A DNA stretch of 64,000 nt from Pseudomonadota bacterium (GTDB lineage Bacteria > Pseudomonadota > Alphaproteobacteria > Rhizobiales > Xanthobacteraceae): assembly GCA_023387735.1 (NCBI GenBank), contig JAEWHP010000036.1, positions 1 to 64,000 on the forward strand, read 5' to 3'. Position 1 is the first letter of the stretch, and every line of letters starts with the position of its first letter. Both the position numbers and the translations under genes were made by a program. Shown in pieces: positions 7,734-16,070 of this stretch. The notes below the pieces were generated by a model, which saw only the letters and a list, made by a program, of their open reading frames with translations, made no database searches and was not told the DNA's origin.

Positions 7734-7928
7734 TTATTCCGCCGCTCCCAATGTTTTGCGTTCCGTCGTGGCTTTTATCGTTTTCTTGAGCCGGAAATTG
7801 ATTTCGCCAGCGAGCGTGCGATCCGCCTTTTGGGCTTCAGCCTTCAACGCGCGGTGCAGGCTTTCATCGAGATAGCCGCCGAAAAACTTTGTCCCCGGCT
7901 TCGCTTCTCTCACTGTTTTCCTGGGCAT
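7734..7928 (-). CDS. Small ribbon-helix-helix-like DNA-binding protein
   Basis: The product is 64 residues, MPRKTVREAKPGTKFFGGYL and onward, from ATG 7928 with an AGGAG ribosome binding site 7 bases upstream. A short beta-like segment (TKFFGGYLD) is followed by two predicted helices (ESLHRALKAEAQK; TLAGEINFRLKKTI), the Arc/CopG ribbon-helix-helix pattern. It is the first gene of the unit with the primase-helicase and is divergent from the integrase pair, so it may repress one or both promoters or act as an accessory replication or partition protein. The fold call rests on pattern only. Confidence 0.55.
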   Translation of the reverse strand: MPRKTVREAKPGTKFFGGYLDESLHRALKAEAQKADRTLAGEINFRLKKTIKATTERKTLGAAE

Positions 7929-8192
7929 ATCGTCTCTTCTCCTGTAAGAAAAAAGAGCAAACTCCAGCGGCCGGCTCCGTGAAGGAGTCCGCGATGCACA
8001 CTGAATTTGCTCTCCTGTGATACGGGAACGACTCGCAAGCCGCCCGCGAATCATATTGAATGCAGAGAATTGGCGATTTGCCAAGGGCAAACTTTGCATT
8101 ATCTTGGCCAAGGGGAGGGGCCGTTCAGCGAGCCAAACTGCACTGAGCGAGCTCGCCCTTCGCTGTGTAATACGGACCTCCGAGGAAGCCGA
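7929..8192. promoter_or_regulatory. Divergent promoter region with imperfect dyad
   Basis: This 264-bp spacer separates the replication unit (minus) from the integrase unit (plus). At 8018-8053 a 36-bp imperfect palindrome begins TGATACGGG and ends CGCGAATCA, with roughly two thirds of positions symmetric. A looser inverted pair, AGAGCAAA and TTTGCTCT, flanks the left part. These are candidate operators for the ribbon-helix-helix-like protein. No clear -35/-10 pair was identified. Confidence 0.35.
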
Positions 8193-8504
8193 ATGCGGTT
8201 TGCCCATATCGAAGACGTCGAAGCGTATTATGCGCGCGTCGAAGCCAGCCCGGAGTATGCGCGATTTTTCTGTCCCGACGCTGACGATTTACGCGAGGCG
8301 CGGATTGCAAGTCTGCGCAAACCTCGTATCAGGAAGCCGACGCTTCGCAGCGTCCTGGCGGAGGCCCGGCGCGCCGGCGTCGAAGTCGCTCAGATCGAAG
8401 TTACCATCGATGGCCGCATCGTCATCGTGCCGCGCGCTTCAGCAACTGGTGAAATCGCGGCTCAGTCTGTAGAGGGCAATCCTTGGGACGAGGTGTTGCA
8501 ATGA
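8193..8504 (+). CDS. Small hypothetical protein coupled to integrase
   Basis: The product is 103 residues from ATG 8193 (AGGAAG ribosome binding site); a longer frame upstream from 8007 is poor sequence. The protein starts MRFAHIEDVEAYYARVEASP, is Arg-rich in the middle (SLRKPRIRKP) and ends with a QIEVTIDGRIVIVP strand pair. Its stop overlaps the integrase start as ATGA, so translation is coupled. Position suggests an excisionase or recombination directionality role, but no helix-turn-helix signature is clear, so the function is left open. Confidence 0.6.
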   Translation: MRFAHIEDVEAYYARVEASPEYARFFCPDADDLREARIASLRKPRIRKPTLRSVLAEARRAGVEVAQIEVTIDGRIVIVPRASATGEIAAQSVEGNPWDEVLQ

Positions 8505-9589
8505 AGGCTCCCAAGTACGTTCACCAGTATATCGACCGGAACGGCCATCCCCGTTTTTATCTTCGGCGCAAGGGCCAGCCGAAAATTCCTCTGCCCGGCC
8601 TGCCATGGTCGCCGAAGTTCATGGCCGCGTACGAAGCGGCGATATCTAATAACGCGCCGAAAACCATCGTCGTTGCCAATCGCATACAAAAGGGCACCGT
8701 CGCTGGACTCGTTCATACGTATCTGAATTCCGTCACCTTCGGCGAGTTGGCAGCCGAGACTAAGCGTACCCGAAAAAATATCCTGAACAACTTCAGCAAA
8801 GAACACGGTGACAAGCCGGTAGCGTTGCTGAAGCGAGAACACATCGTGGCAATGTTCGCCAAGAAGGCCAGCAGACGTTTCGCCGCTCGCAACTGGCTGA
8901 AGACGGTGCGGGCCTTGATGTTGTTCGCCGTTAACGACGGTTCACTGAAGGCTGACCCCACCGCAGGGATCAAGAACCTGTCTGGCAAAACCGATGGCTT
9001 TCGGTCGTGGGATGACAACGACATTGCAGCCTTCGAACGCCGCTGGCCAGTTGGTACGCGCGAACATTTGGCGATGGCACTATTGCTGTGGACCTTGCAA
9101 CGGCGCGGCGATGTCGTGCGCATGGGACGGCAGCACATCCGCCAGACGCCTGACGGTCCTGTGATCGATGTGAAGCAGAACAAGACCGGGACCAAGCTGG
9201 CAATACCGGTGCTGCCCGAATTGCAGGCTGTGCTCGACTCTTCGCCGTCCGATCACCTGACATTCTTAATCACTAGCTTCAACAAGCCGTTTGCTGTAGC
9301 GGGCTTCACCAACTGGTTTCGCGCAGCCTGCAATGCGGCCGGGGTGCCAGCGGGTACCTCGGCGCATGGTTTGCGCAAGGCGGGGTGCCGTCGTTTCGCC
9401 GAACTAGGCTTTACGGTTCATGAAATCGCAGCATGGTCTGGACACGCCGACTTGCGCGAGATGGCCAAGTACACTAGGTCGGTCGATCAGGCGCGCCTGG
9501 CATGGGCTGGAGCCGCCAAGCTGGCCAAAAAGCGAACAGCGAGTGGCTACCCACCGGCACCGGGTAGCCAAATCGAGAAAATTTCCTAA
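8501..9589 (+). CDS. Tyrosine recombinase / integrase
   Basis: The product is 362 residues from the ATG at 8501 that overlaps the previous stop. The N-terminal third resembles a core-binding domain. The catalytic domain shows the family tetrad: Arg in LQRRGDV (about 201), HGLR (His289, Arg292), WSGH (His315) and Tyr324 in MAKYTRSVD. It would catalyse site-specific integration and excision through a 3'-phosphotyrosine intermediate. The gene ends 25 bp from the 3' end of tRNA-Ile2, the typical placement for an element inserted at a tRNA 3' end. Length is normal for the family and nothing looks broken. Confidence 0.9.
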   Translation: MKAPKYVHQYIDRNGHPRFYLRRKGQPKIPLPGLPWSPKFMAAYEAAISNNAPKTIVVANRIQKGTVAGLVHTYLNSVTFGELAAETKRTRKNILNNFSKEHGDKPVALLKREHIVAMFAKKASRRFAARNWLKTVRALMLFAVNDGSLKADPTAGIKNLSGKTDGFRSWDDNDIAAFERRWPVGTREHLAMALLLWTLQRRGDVVRMGRQHIRQTPDGPVIDVKQNKTGTKLAIPVLPELQAVLDSSPSDHLTFLITSFNKPFAVAGFTNWFRAACNAAGVPAGTSAHGLRKAGCRRFAELGFTVHEIAAWSGHADLREMAKYTRSVDQARLAWAGAAKLAKKRTASGYPPAPGSQIEKIS

Positions 9590-9614
9590 CAACATTAAGG
9601 GATCAAAATGGACA

Positions 9615-9690
9615 TGGTGGGCCCGGCAGGACTCGAACCTGCAACCAGACCGTTATGAGCGGCCGGCTCTAACCATTGAGCTACAGGCCC
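9615..9690 (-). tRNA. tRNA-Ile2 (CAT anticodon, TilS-dependent)
   Basis: This is a full 76-nt cloverleaf on the minus strand: acceptor GGGCCTG/CGGGCCC, D-arm with GGTTAGAGC, anticodon loop CTCATAA, T-loop TTCGAGT and an encoded CCA. The CAT anticodon with this body matches elongator tRNA-Ile2, whose C34 is converted to lysidine and reads AUA, rather than initiator or elongator Met; GGTTAGAGC with CTCATAA is like E. coli ileX. The integrase ends next to its 3' end, so it is the presumed attachment site, regenerated intact after insertion. Confidence 0.85.
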
Positions 9691-9857
9691 CGCCGCGTGC
9701 GGCCGAGAAGGTCGGCCGGCAACGGTGCTGGCACCGTTTACAGGCATGACGGCGATACGGCAATGCCGGGTTCCGGGCCGAGAACAGGCTTTCATAAGCC
9801 CCCGCGGTTGCCTACAAATCGCCTCGCTTCTTTCGCCAGCGAACGCTCGAGGCCGAG

Positions 9858-10838
9858 ATGAAACCTGCTTTGATGGCCTGTGCCGGTCTCCTCCTGTTGG
9901 CGGGCAGCGCCGCGGCGCAGCAGGGCGGCAAGGCTGCAGGAGGTACGGCCATTACCAGGACCACGATCAGCCTCGGAACCGCGACGCCGGGCGGCGGCTT
10001 CCCGGTTTACGGCAATGCCTTCGCGGAAATCATCAATACCGCCGATCCGGCGCTGTCGATCGAGCCGCGCAACACCAAGGGCTCCAGCGAAAACATTCCG
10101 CTGCTGGAAAGCGACCAACTCGATATCGCGCTGGTCGCGGGTGAGCCTTCCTACGAGGCCTTCATGGGCATCGGGCGGGCGCCGACCAAACTGAAAATCC
10201 TCACCGCGATGTATTCCAGCCCCGGCATGTTCGTGGTGCGCGCCGACAGCCCGTACAGGACGATCAGGGACCTCGTCGGCCAGCCGGTCGCATTCGGGGC
10301 AAAAGGCTCCGGCCTGCCGATCCTGTCGCGCTACATGCTCGACGGCATCTGGCTGAAGCAGGACGAGGACTTCAAGTCGATCTACCTCGATCGCGCCGGC
10401 GATGGCCCCGCCATGGTGCAGGACGGCCGCGCCGCGGCGCTGTGGGGCGCGGGTGTCGGCTGGCCGGGGTTTGCCGCGATGGCGCAGGCGCCCGGCGGCG
10501 CCCGTTTCATTGCGCCGGACGCCAGCGAGATCGCGCGCATCCGCGCCAGGCACGCGTTTCTCAAGCCGCTGTCGGTGCCGGCCAACAGCTATCCGAACCA
10601 GCCGGCGGCAATCGATTCCGTCGGCTCATGGAGCTTTGTGCTGACGCGCGAAAGCCTGCCCGATGAAATAGCCTACCGGCTGGCGCGCACGCTGCACGGC
10701 GCTGAAGGAGCGCTGTGCAGGAAGCTGCCGCAGGCGTGCGAGACGACGGCTGCGAATACGGTGGCGGCGGCGCCGAATGCGGCGCTGATCCATCCCGGTG
10801 TGATGAAGTATTTCAGAGAGATCGGTGTGGTGAAGTGA
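9858..10838 (+). CDS. TAXI-family TRAP-type solute-binding protein
   Basis: The product is 326 residues with a Sec signal (LLLLAGSAAAQ). The mature protein starts TTISLGTATPGGGFPVYGNA, typical of TAXI family binding proteins, continues with NTKGSSENIPLLES and the DIALVAGEPSYEAF region, and ends with conserved HPGVMKYFREIG. Such proteins capture organic acids or amino acids in the periplasm for TRAP transporters. No membrane subunits are nearby, so it is an orphan receptor or works with a distant permease. The ligand cannot be read from the sequence. Confidence 0.75.
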   Translation: MKPALMACAGLLLLAGSAAAQQGGKAAGGTAITRTTISLGTATPGGGFPVYGNAFAEIINTADPALSIEPRNTKGSSENIPLLESDQLDIALVAGEPSYEAFMGIGRAPTKLKILTAMYSSPGMFVVRADSPYRTIRDLVGQPVAFGAKGSGLPILSRYMLDGIWLKQDEDFKSIYLDRAGDGPAMVQDGRAAALWGAGVGWPGFAAMAQAPGGARFIAPDASEIARIRARHAFLKPLSVPANSYPNQPAAIDSVGSWSFVLTRESLPDEIAYRLARTLHGAEGALCRKLPQACETTAANTVAAAPNAALIHPGVMKYFREIGVVK

Positions 10839-10873
10839 CCGTTGCCGATGGAAGCTAGGTTCTATTGGCGACG

Positions 10874-10953
10874 GTCATTCCGGGATGGTCCGAAGGACCA
10901 GACCCGGAATCTCGAGATTCCGGGTTCGATGCTTCGCATCGCCCCGGAATGAC
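10874..10953. repeat. 80-bp cloverleaf palindromic repeat, copy 1
   Basis: Outer arms GTCATTCCGGG and CCCGGAATGAC pair. Inside are three further hairpins: GGTCC-GAA-GGACC, a perfect 22-bp palindrome centred on CTCGAG, and GATGC-TTC-GCATC. It lies between two convergent genes and could double as a terminator. Identical copies occur at 23991-24070 and, inverted, at 33129-33208; a variant is at 59872-59972. Confidence 0.85.
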
Positions 10954-10965
10954 GGCCTTGGGTCG

Positions 10966-12177
10966 TTATTTCTTCGCCATCGCGCACGCTGGATCGATGG
11001 GGCCGAACGCTTCATCGCCCGGGATCTTCGCGAGGATGCTGTAGTAATCCCACGGGTACTTCGACTCCTCCGGCTTCTTGACCTGCACCAGCCACAGATC
11101 ATGCACCATCAGATTGTCCTCGCGCAGCTTGCCGTTGCGGGAAAAGAAATCCTCGACCGGCTTTTCGCGCATCTTGGCCGCCACTTTCAGCGGCTCGTCG
11201 GTGCCGGTCTCCTTGATGGCGCCGAGATAGTGCATGACCGAGGAATAGACGCCGGCCTGCCACATCGTCGGCATCCGGTTCATCTTGGCGAAGTAGCGCT
11301 TCGACCATTCGCGGGTCTTGTCGTCCATGTCCCAGTAGAACGAGGTCGTCAGCAAGAGGCCCTGCGCGGCCGGCAGGCCGAGCGAATGAATGTCGGTGAT
11401 CAGCGCGAGCAGGGCCGCCATCTGCTGGCCGCCCTTTAGCACGCCGAACTCGGCCGCGGTCTTGATCTCGTTCATGTTGTTCGGCGGACCCGCGGCGATG
11501 CCGATGATCTTTGCTTTCGAGGCCTGCGCCTGCAGCACGAACGATGAAAGATCCGGCGTCGCCAGCGGCGGCCGCACCGAGCCCAGCACCTTGCCGCCAT
11601 TGGCGGTGATCACGCTCGAAGCGTCGCGTTCGAGCGAATGGCCGAAGGCGTAGTCGTCGGTAATGAAGAACCAGCTGTCGCCGCCTCGCTTGACAACCGC
11701 CTGTGCGGTGCCGGCCGCAAGCGAACGGGTGTCGATGACCCACTGCATCGCGTAGGGCGAACAGACCTTGCCGTGGAAGTCCGCGGTGAGGGTCGAATGC
11801 GTGATGAAGAGTTTCTTCTTCTCGTTGGCGATGCCTTGCACGGCAAGGCCCACCGCCGACACCGGCACGTCGAGGATCAGATCGACCTGCTCGACATCAT
11901 ACCAGCGCCGCGCGATGCCGCCGCCAATATCAGGCTTGAGCTGGTGATCGCCGATGATGAGGCTGATCGGCTTGCCCAGCACCTTGCCGCCGAAATCGTC
12001 GATCGCCATTTGCGCCGCGGTGACCGAGCCCTGGCCGGTTGGCGTGGACGCGGGGCCGTTCATGTCGGTCAGCACGCCGATCTTGATGACATCGTCCGAC
12101 ACTTGCGCGAGCGCGGCGGTCGATGCCAGCATCGCAACCGCAATCGCTGCAGGCCCGGATAGGTTCCTGGCGAACAT
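10966..12177 (-). CDS. Branched-chain amino acid-type ABC transporter substrate-binding protein
   Basis: The product is 403 residues with a Sec signal (AAIAVAMLASTAALAQ). The mature start VSDDVIKIGVLTDMNGPAS is the hallmark of the LivJ/periplasmic-binding-protein type 1 family, and the body keeps the two-lobe layout (DNA-level order: GKPISLIIGDHQ, WFFITDDYAFGHSLE, WQAGVYSSVMHYLGAI). It would deliver an amino acid, amide or aromatic acid to an ABC permease. No permease genes are adjacent. Rhizobia carry many orphan members of this family, so the ligand is unknown. Confidence 0.8.
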   Translation of the reverse strand: MFARNLSGPAAIAVAMLASTAALAQVSDDVIKIGVLTDMNGPASTPTGQGSVTAAQMAIDDFGGKVLGKPISLIIGDHQLKPDIGGGIARRWYDVEQVDLILDVPVSAVGLAVQGIANEKKKLFITHSTLTADFHGKVCSPYAMQWVIDTRSLAAGTAQAVVKRGGDSWFFITDDYAFGHSLERDASSVITANGGKVLGSVRPPLATPDLSSFVLQAQASKAKIIGIAAGPPNNMNEIKTAAEFGVLKGGQQMAALLALITDIHSLGLPAAQGLLLTTSFYWDMDDKTREWSKRYFAKMNRMPTMWQAGVYSSVMHYLGAIKETGTDEPLKVAAKMREKPVEDFFSRNGKLREDNLMVHDLWLVQVKKPEESKYPWDYYSILAKIPGDEAFGPIDPACAMAKK

Positions 12178-12349
12178 CTGAGTTTTCTCCCTGGCAATCG
12201 GCGCTTCGGCCGTTGGCTTCTTGTGGCGGTTGATCCGCCAATTGGTCTCAATTGCAACTATTTTGGACCGACGTCAACGTGATCGTGGGGGCAGGCTGAT
12301 CGCCGATGGTTCTGTTTATTTCCGGCCCGATTCAGGGCATAGGCGAACC

Positions 12350-13462
12350 ATGACCTCGCCCCAGCGCCTGCCTGCATCGCTGACACCGCTCGATACCGCA
12401 CTCGACGCGCTGTTGAAGGGCGTGGAACCGGTCGCTCCAATGGAACTGCCGCTGAGCGAAGCGCTGCGCTGCATTGCCGCCGAAATGCCGGCGCTAGAGG
12501 CGCGTCCTGCTCGCGATATTGCGGCCGTCGACGGCTACGCCTTCCGCGCGCGCGATCTGGTCGGCGCGTCCTCCTACTCGCCGTTGCCGCTGATGGCGTC
12601 GCCGACATGGGTCGAGGCGGGCGAGCCCGTTCCCGATGGCTGCGATTGCGTGCTGGATTCCGATTTGGTCGACGTATCAGGTCCGATGTCGCACGTGCTG
12701 GCGGAGGCGATTCCGGGGCAGGGCGTGCGGCGGGCAGGGGGCGATATTGCCGCAGGCAGCCGCGTCGTCAAGGCTGGCCGGCGCGTGCTGCCGCGCGATC
12801 TCCTGATTGCGCGCGCCGCCGGCATCGCGCGGCTGAAGGTTCGCCGCCCGCGCCTGCGCATCGTCAATATTCCCGGTGGTGCCGTGACGGCGGATCTCAT
12901 CGCCGAAAGTGCGCGGACCGCGGGTGCCGACATCATGCCGGTTTCAGCCGCAGGGCGCGACGCAACGTCGATCGCTGCCGCGCTGGACACGGACGCATGC
13001 GATCTGCTCCTCGTGGTCGGCGGCTCCGGCGTCGGCCGCATCGACGCGGCGGTGACGGCGCTGGGGATGTGCGGCGCAGTTCTCGCCCATGGCATTGCCC
13101 TGCAGCCCGGCCGAACCTCTGCTGTGGGTCGCGTGGGCAAAACGCCGGTGGTCGTTCTGCCCGGCGCGCCGGACCAGGCTTTTGCAGCATGGTGGACGCT
13201 GGCGCTTCCCGCGCTCGACCGCCTGTCCGGCCGCCGGCCGCGCAGGACGCTCAACCTGCCGCTGGCGCGCAAGATTGCGTCCGGCGTCGGCATCGCCGAA
13301 ATCGTGCTGCTGGAGCGAAAAGACGGCGTCTGGATCACGCTGGCCGCGGGCGAATTGTCGCTCGATGCGATCGCACGCGCCGAAGCCTGGCTCGCGGTGC
13401 CCGGTGGGTCGGAGGGATTTGCGGCGGGCGCGCCGGTCGATGCTTATATGTTGCGTGAATGA
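12350..13462 (+). CDS. Divergent MoeA-like molybdopterin-binding protein
   Basis: The product is 370 residues from ATG 12350; the upstream in-frame extension is poor. It is MoeA-like in outline: AVDGYAFRARDL near residue 65 matches the MoeA DGYA motif, and GGSGVGRIDAAV and LPGAPDQAF stand where GGVSVG and LPGNPVS occur. It lacks the canonical STGDEL and YDSN/YDTN motifs of the insertase active site, so catalysis is doubtful and a binding, chaperone or sensor role is plausible. It lies 10 bases upstream of the MoeA-PBP fusion, surely in one operon. Homologues are usually annotated only as molybdopterin-binding protein. Confidence 0.7.
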   Translation: MTSPQRLPASLTPLDTALDALLKGVEPVAPMELPLSEALRCIAAEMPALEARPARDIAAVDGYAFRARDLVGASSYSPLPLMASPTWVEAGEPVPDGCDCVLDSDLVDVSGPMSHVLAEAIPGQGVRRAGGDIAAGSRVVKAGRRVLPRDLLIARAAGIARLKVRRPRLRIVNIPGGAVTADLIAESARTAGADIMPVSAAGRDATSIAAALDTDACDLLLVVGGSGVGRIDAAVTALGMCGAVLAHGIALQPGRTSAVGRVGKTPVVVLPGAPDQAFAAWWTLALPALDRLSGRRPRRTLNLPLARKIASGVGIAEIVLLERKDGVWITLAAGELSLDAIARAEAWLAVPGGSEGFAAGAPVDAYMLRE

Positions 13463-13472
13463 GAAATCTCAC

Positions 13473-15422
13473 ATGAGCAACAAGCCCTTGCCCAACACGC
13501 CTGACAGCCTCGATCAGGACCAGTTCCTGACCATCCTGTCGCGCGAAGATGCGTTGGCGCGCTTCGAAACCGCGCTGTTTCCGCGCGCGATACCGTCAGA
13601 GCCGCGCTCGCTGGCCGAGGCGCTCGGTTGCGCGCTTGCCGGGGACGTGATGGCGCCGATCGACGTGCCGCCGTTCGATCGCTCCAATGTCGATGGCTTT
13701 GCCGTGCGCTCCGCCGACCTCGCCTCGGCCGGCGAGGCGACACCGGTCCGCCTGCGGCTCAACGACGAGGTGATCGCCTGCGGCGTCGCGCCGGTGCGGC
13801 CGGTGCTGTCGGGCACCGCCACGTCGATCGCGACCGGCGGCCCGGTGCCGCGTGGGGCGGACGCCATTGTGATGGTCGAACACACCCAGCCGGCCGCGCC
13901 CCGCGCGATCGAAATCCGCCGTGCGGCGTCACCCGGACAGTTCGTGTCCTATGCCGGCTCCGATATCGCCCGCGGCGAGGCGCTGCTGCGCGCCGGCACC
14001 GTCATCGGCTCACGCGAGATCGGCATGCTGGCCGCCTGCGGCATCGCGCAGGTCAGCGTTGCGCGCCGCCCGCGCGTCGCCATCCTCTCCACCGGCGACG
14101 AACTGGTGCAGCCCGGTCAGGCGCTGCGCCCGGCCGCGATCTACGACACCAACGGCGCCATCGTCACCGCGGCGATCTCGGAGAATGGCGGCGAGGCGCA
14201 CTTCCTCGGCGCCATCCCGGACGATGAAGCGAAACTTGAAGCCGCGATGCGAAAGGCGTTGCAAACCAGCGACATGCTGGTGCTTTCAGGAGGCACTTCC
14301 AAAGGTGCGGGCGATGTGTCGCATCGCATCATCGGCCGGCTCGGCAAGCCCGGCATCATCGCCCATGGCGTCGCCCTGAAGCCCGGCAAGCCGCTGTGCC
14401 TCGCGGTATGCGACGGCAAGCCGGTGATCATCCTGCCGGGATTTCCGACCTCGGCGATGTTCACCTTTCACGACATGATCGTGCCGGTGCTGCGGCGGAT
14501 GGCCGGCCTGCCGCCGCGCTCGGACGCCAAGGTCAATGCCCGCGTGCCGGTGCGGATTGCGTCCGAACTCGGCCGCACCGAATTCGTCATGGTGTCGCTG
14601 GTCGAGGGCTCGGACGGTTTGATCGCCTATCCCACCGGCAAGGGCTCCGGCGCCATCACTTCCTTTGCACAGGCCGACGGCTTTCTGCGTATCGACGCGC
14701 TGGCGGACCAGATGCCGGCGGGCACGGAAGCCGAAGTGACGCTGTTCACGCCGCATGTGCGGGTGCCTGATATCGTCATCGTCGGCAGCCACTGCACCGG
14801 GCTCGATCTCGTCACCGCGCCGCTGGCCCATGCCGGTCTCGTGGTCCGATCGATTGCAGTCGGAAGCCTCGGCGGGCTCGCGGCGGCCAAACGCGGCGAA
14901 TGCGATTTTGCACCGATCCACCTGTTCGACGAAAAGACCGAGACCTACAACACTCCGTTTCTCAGCGACGGGCTCGAATTGGTGCCGGGCTGGCGCCGCA
15001 TGCAGGGCATCGTGTTCCGCAAGGGCGATACGCGTTTCGAAGGGCTGTCGGCCGAGGACGCCGTGCGGTCCGCGCTGGCCGATCCCGCCTGCATCATGGT
15101 CAACCGCAACCAGGGCGCCGGCACCCGCATCCTGATCGACCGGCTGCTCGGCGGCGCGCGCCCCGACGGCTACTGGAATCAGCCGCGCTCCCACAATGCG
15201 GTGGCGGCCGCGATCGCGCAGCACCGCGCCGATTGGGGCATGACCATTGCGCCGGTCGCGCAGGCGTCCGACCTCGGTTTCATTCCCTTTGCCGAAGAGC
15301 ACTACGATTTCGCGCTGGTGCAGGCGCGCAAGCAGCGGCCGGCGGTACAGGCCTTTCTCGACGCGCTGGCGTCGGAGGCGGGACGGGCGGCGCTGCAGCA
15401 GGCAGGGTTTCGGCCGGCCTGA
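13473..15422 (+). CDS. MoeA molybdenumtransferase fused to a PBP-like domain
   Basis: The product is 649 residues from ATG 13473. Residues 1-425 form a complete MoeA: DVPPFDRSNVDGFAVRSADL, ILSTGDELVQPGQ, IYDTNGA, LSGGTSKGAGD, KPGKPLCLAVCDGKP and LPGFPTSAMF. From residue about 430 (VPDIVIVGSHCTGLDLV) to the end is a periplasmic-binding-protein-like domain of the type found fused to MoeA, with MVNRNQGAGTRILID and DWGMTIAPVA segments. It lacks a signal peptide, so it acts in the cytoplasm. Metal insertion into molybdopterin is known for MoeA; the PBP part may bind the oxyanion or a regulator (inference). Confidence 0.85.
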   Translation: MSNKPLPNTPDSLDQDQFLTILSREDALARFETALFPRAIPSEPRSLAEALGCALAGDVMAPIDVPPFDRSNVDGFAVRSADLASAGEATPVRLRLNDEVIACGVAPVRPVLSGTATSIATGGPVPRGADAIVMVEHTQPAAPRAIEIRRAASPGQFVSYAGSDIARGEALLRAGTVIGSREIGMLAACGIAQVSVARRPRVAILSTGDELVQPGQALRPAAIYDTNGAIVTAAISENGGEAHFLGAIPDDEAKLEAAMRKALQTSDMLVLSGGTSKGAGDVSHRIIGRLGKPGIIAHGVALKPGKPLCLAVCDGKPVIILPGFPTSAMFTFHDMIVPVLRRMAGLPPRSDAKVNARVPVRIASELGRTEFVMVSLVEGSDGLIAYPTGKGSGAITSFAQADGFLRIDALADQMPAGTEAEVTLFTPHVRVPDIVIVGSHCTGLDLVTAPLAHAGLVVRSIAVGSLGGLAAAKRGECDFAPIHLFDEKTETYNTPFLSDGLELVPGWRRMQGIVFRKGDTRFEGLSAEDAVRSALADPACIMVNRNQGAGTRILIDRLLGGARPDGYWNQPRSHNAVAAAIAQHRADWGMTIAPVAQASDLGFIPFAEEHYDFALVQARKQRPAVQAFLDALASEAGRAALQQAGFRPA

Positions 15423-15449
15423 AATGTACGTAGCGTCCGGGGCACGAGT

Positions 15450-16070
15450 TTAACCGCCATCCAGCGTCGCCAGCCGTTCCGCTTCCGCGATGTCGTCCAT
15501 GGTGTTGGCGTTGAAGAACGGATCGAGCGGCGTGGTCGGCCAGGTCACGGTGGCAAGCCTGAAGCGCGCGGTCCAGCGGTCGATCTTCCTGACGTCCTCG
15601 ACGACCAGCGCGTGGCGAAGCTGTTCGCGCAAGGCGACGCTCCATAGTCCGATCACCGGGTGCGACTGGCCATCGGAAGCGGCGACGGCGAGTTCGGCAT
15701 TCTCTGCGTCGAGTGCGCCATGCAGTCTCGATACGAGATCACGGGGCAGAAACGGGCAATCGGCTGCGGCGCTGAGAACAAGCTTCACTTCCGGCCGATT
15801 CGCTGCGGCCCAGTCGAGCGCCGCCAGAATGCCGGCGAGCGGTCCGGGAAAGTCCGCAACGCCGTCCGGAATTACGGGCAGGCCGAACGCGGCGAAGCGC
15901 GCAGGATCGCCATTGGCGTTCAGGATGAGGCCGTCGCACTGCGGCTTCAGCCGCGTGATCACGCGATCGAGGATGGTGCGGCCGGCGATCGTGCGCATCG
16001 GCTTGTCGCCGCCGCCCATGCGGCGCGCGAGGCCACCGGCAAGCAGCACGCCGGGAATCCTGTCAGTCAT
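15450..16070 (-). CDS. mobA: Molybdenum cofactor guanylyltransferase MobA
   Basis: The product is 206 residues from ATG 16070, which overlaps the end of fdhD by 8 bases, so the pair is translationally coupled. The nucleotide-binding signature GVLLAGGLARRMGGGDK opens the protein, followed by NANGDPARFAAFGLPVIPDG, AAADCPFLP and a C-terminal FFNANTMDD, all diagnostic of MobA. It attaches GMP to Mo-molybdopterin, the first step toward the bis-MGD cofactor needed by the formate dehydrogenase nearby. Length is normal. Confidence 0.92.
   Translation of the reverse strand: MTDRIPGVLLAGGLARRMGGGDKPMRTIAGRTILDRVITRLKPQCDGLILNANGDPARFAAFGLPVIPDGVADFPGPLAGILAALDWAAANRPEVKLVLSAAADCPFLPRDLVSRLHGALDAENAELAVAASDGQSHPVIGLWSVALREQLRHALVVEDVRKIDRWTARFRLATVTWPTTPLDPFFNANTMDDIAEAERLATLDGG

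Noticed and set aside
3591..9614. A 6-kb element with matched tRNA-derived att sites at both ends
   Set aside because: The left tRNA 3' end is Lys-type and the right is Ile2. They share only conserved T-arm, CCA and adjacent bases with several mismatches, so they are not a duplicated att pair.
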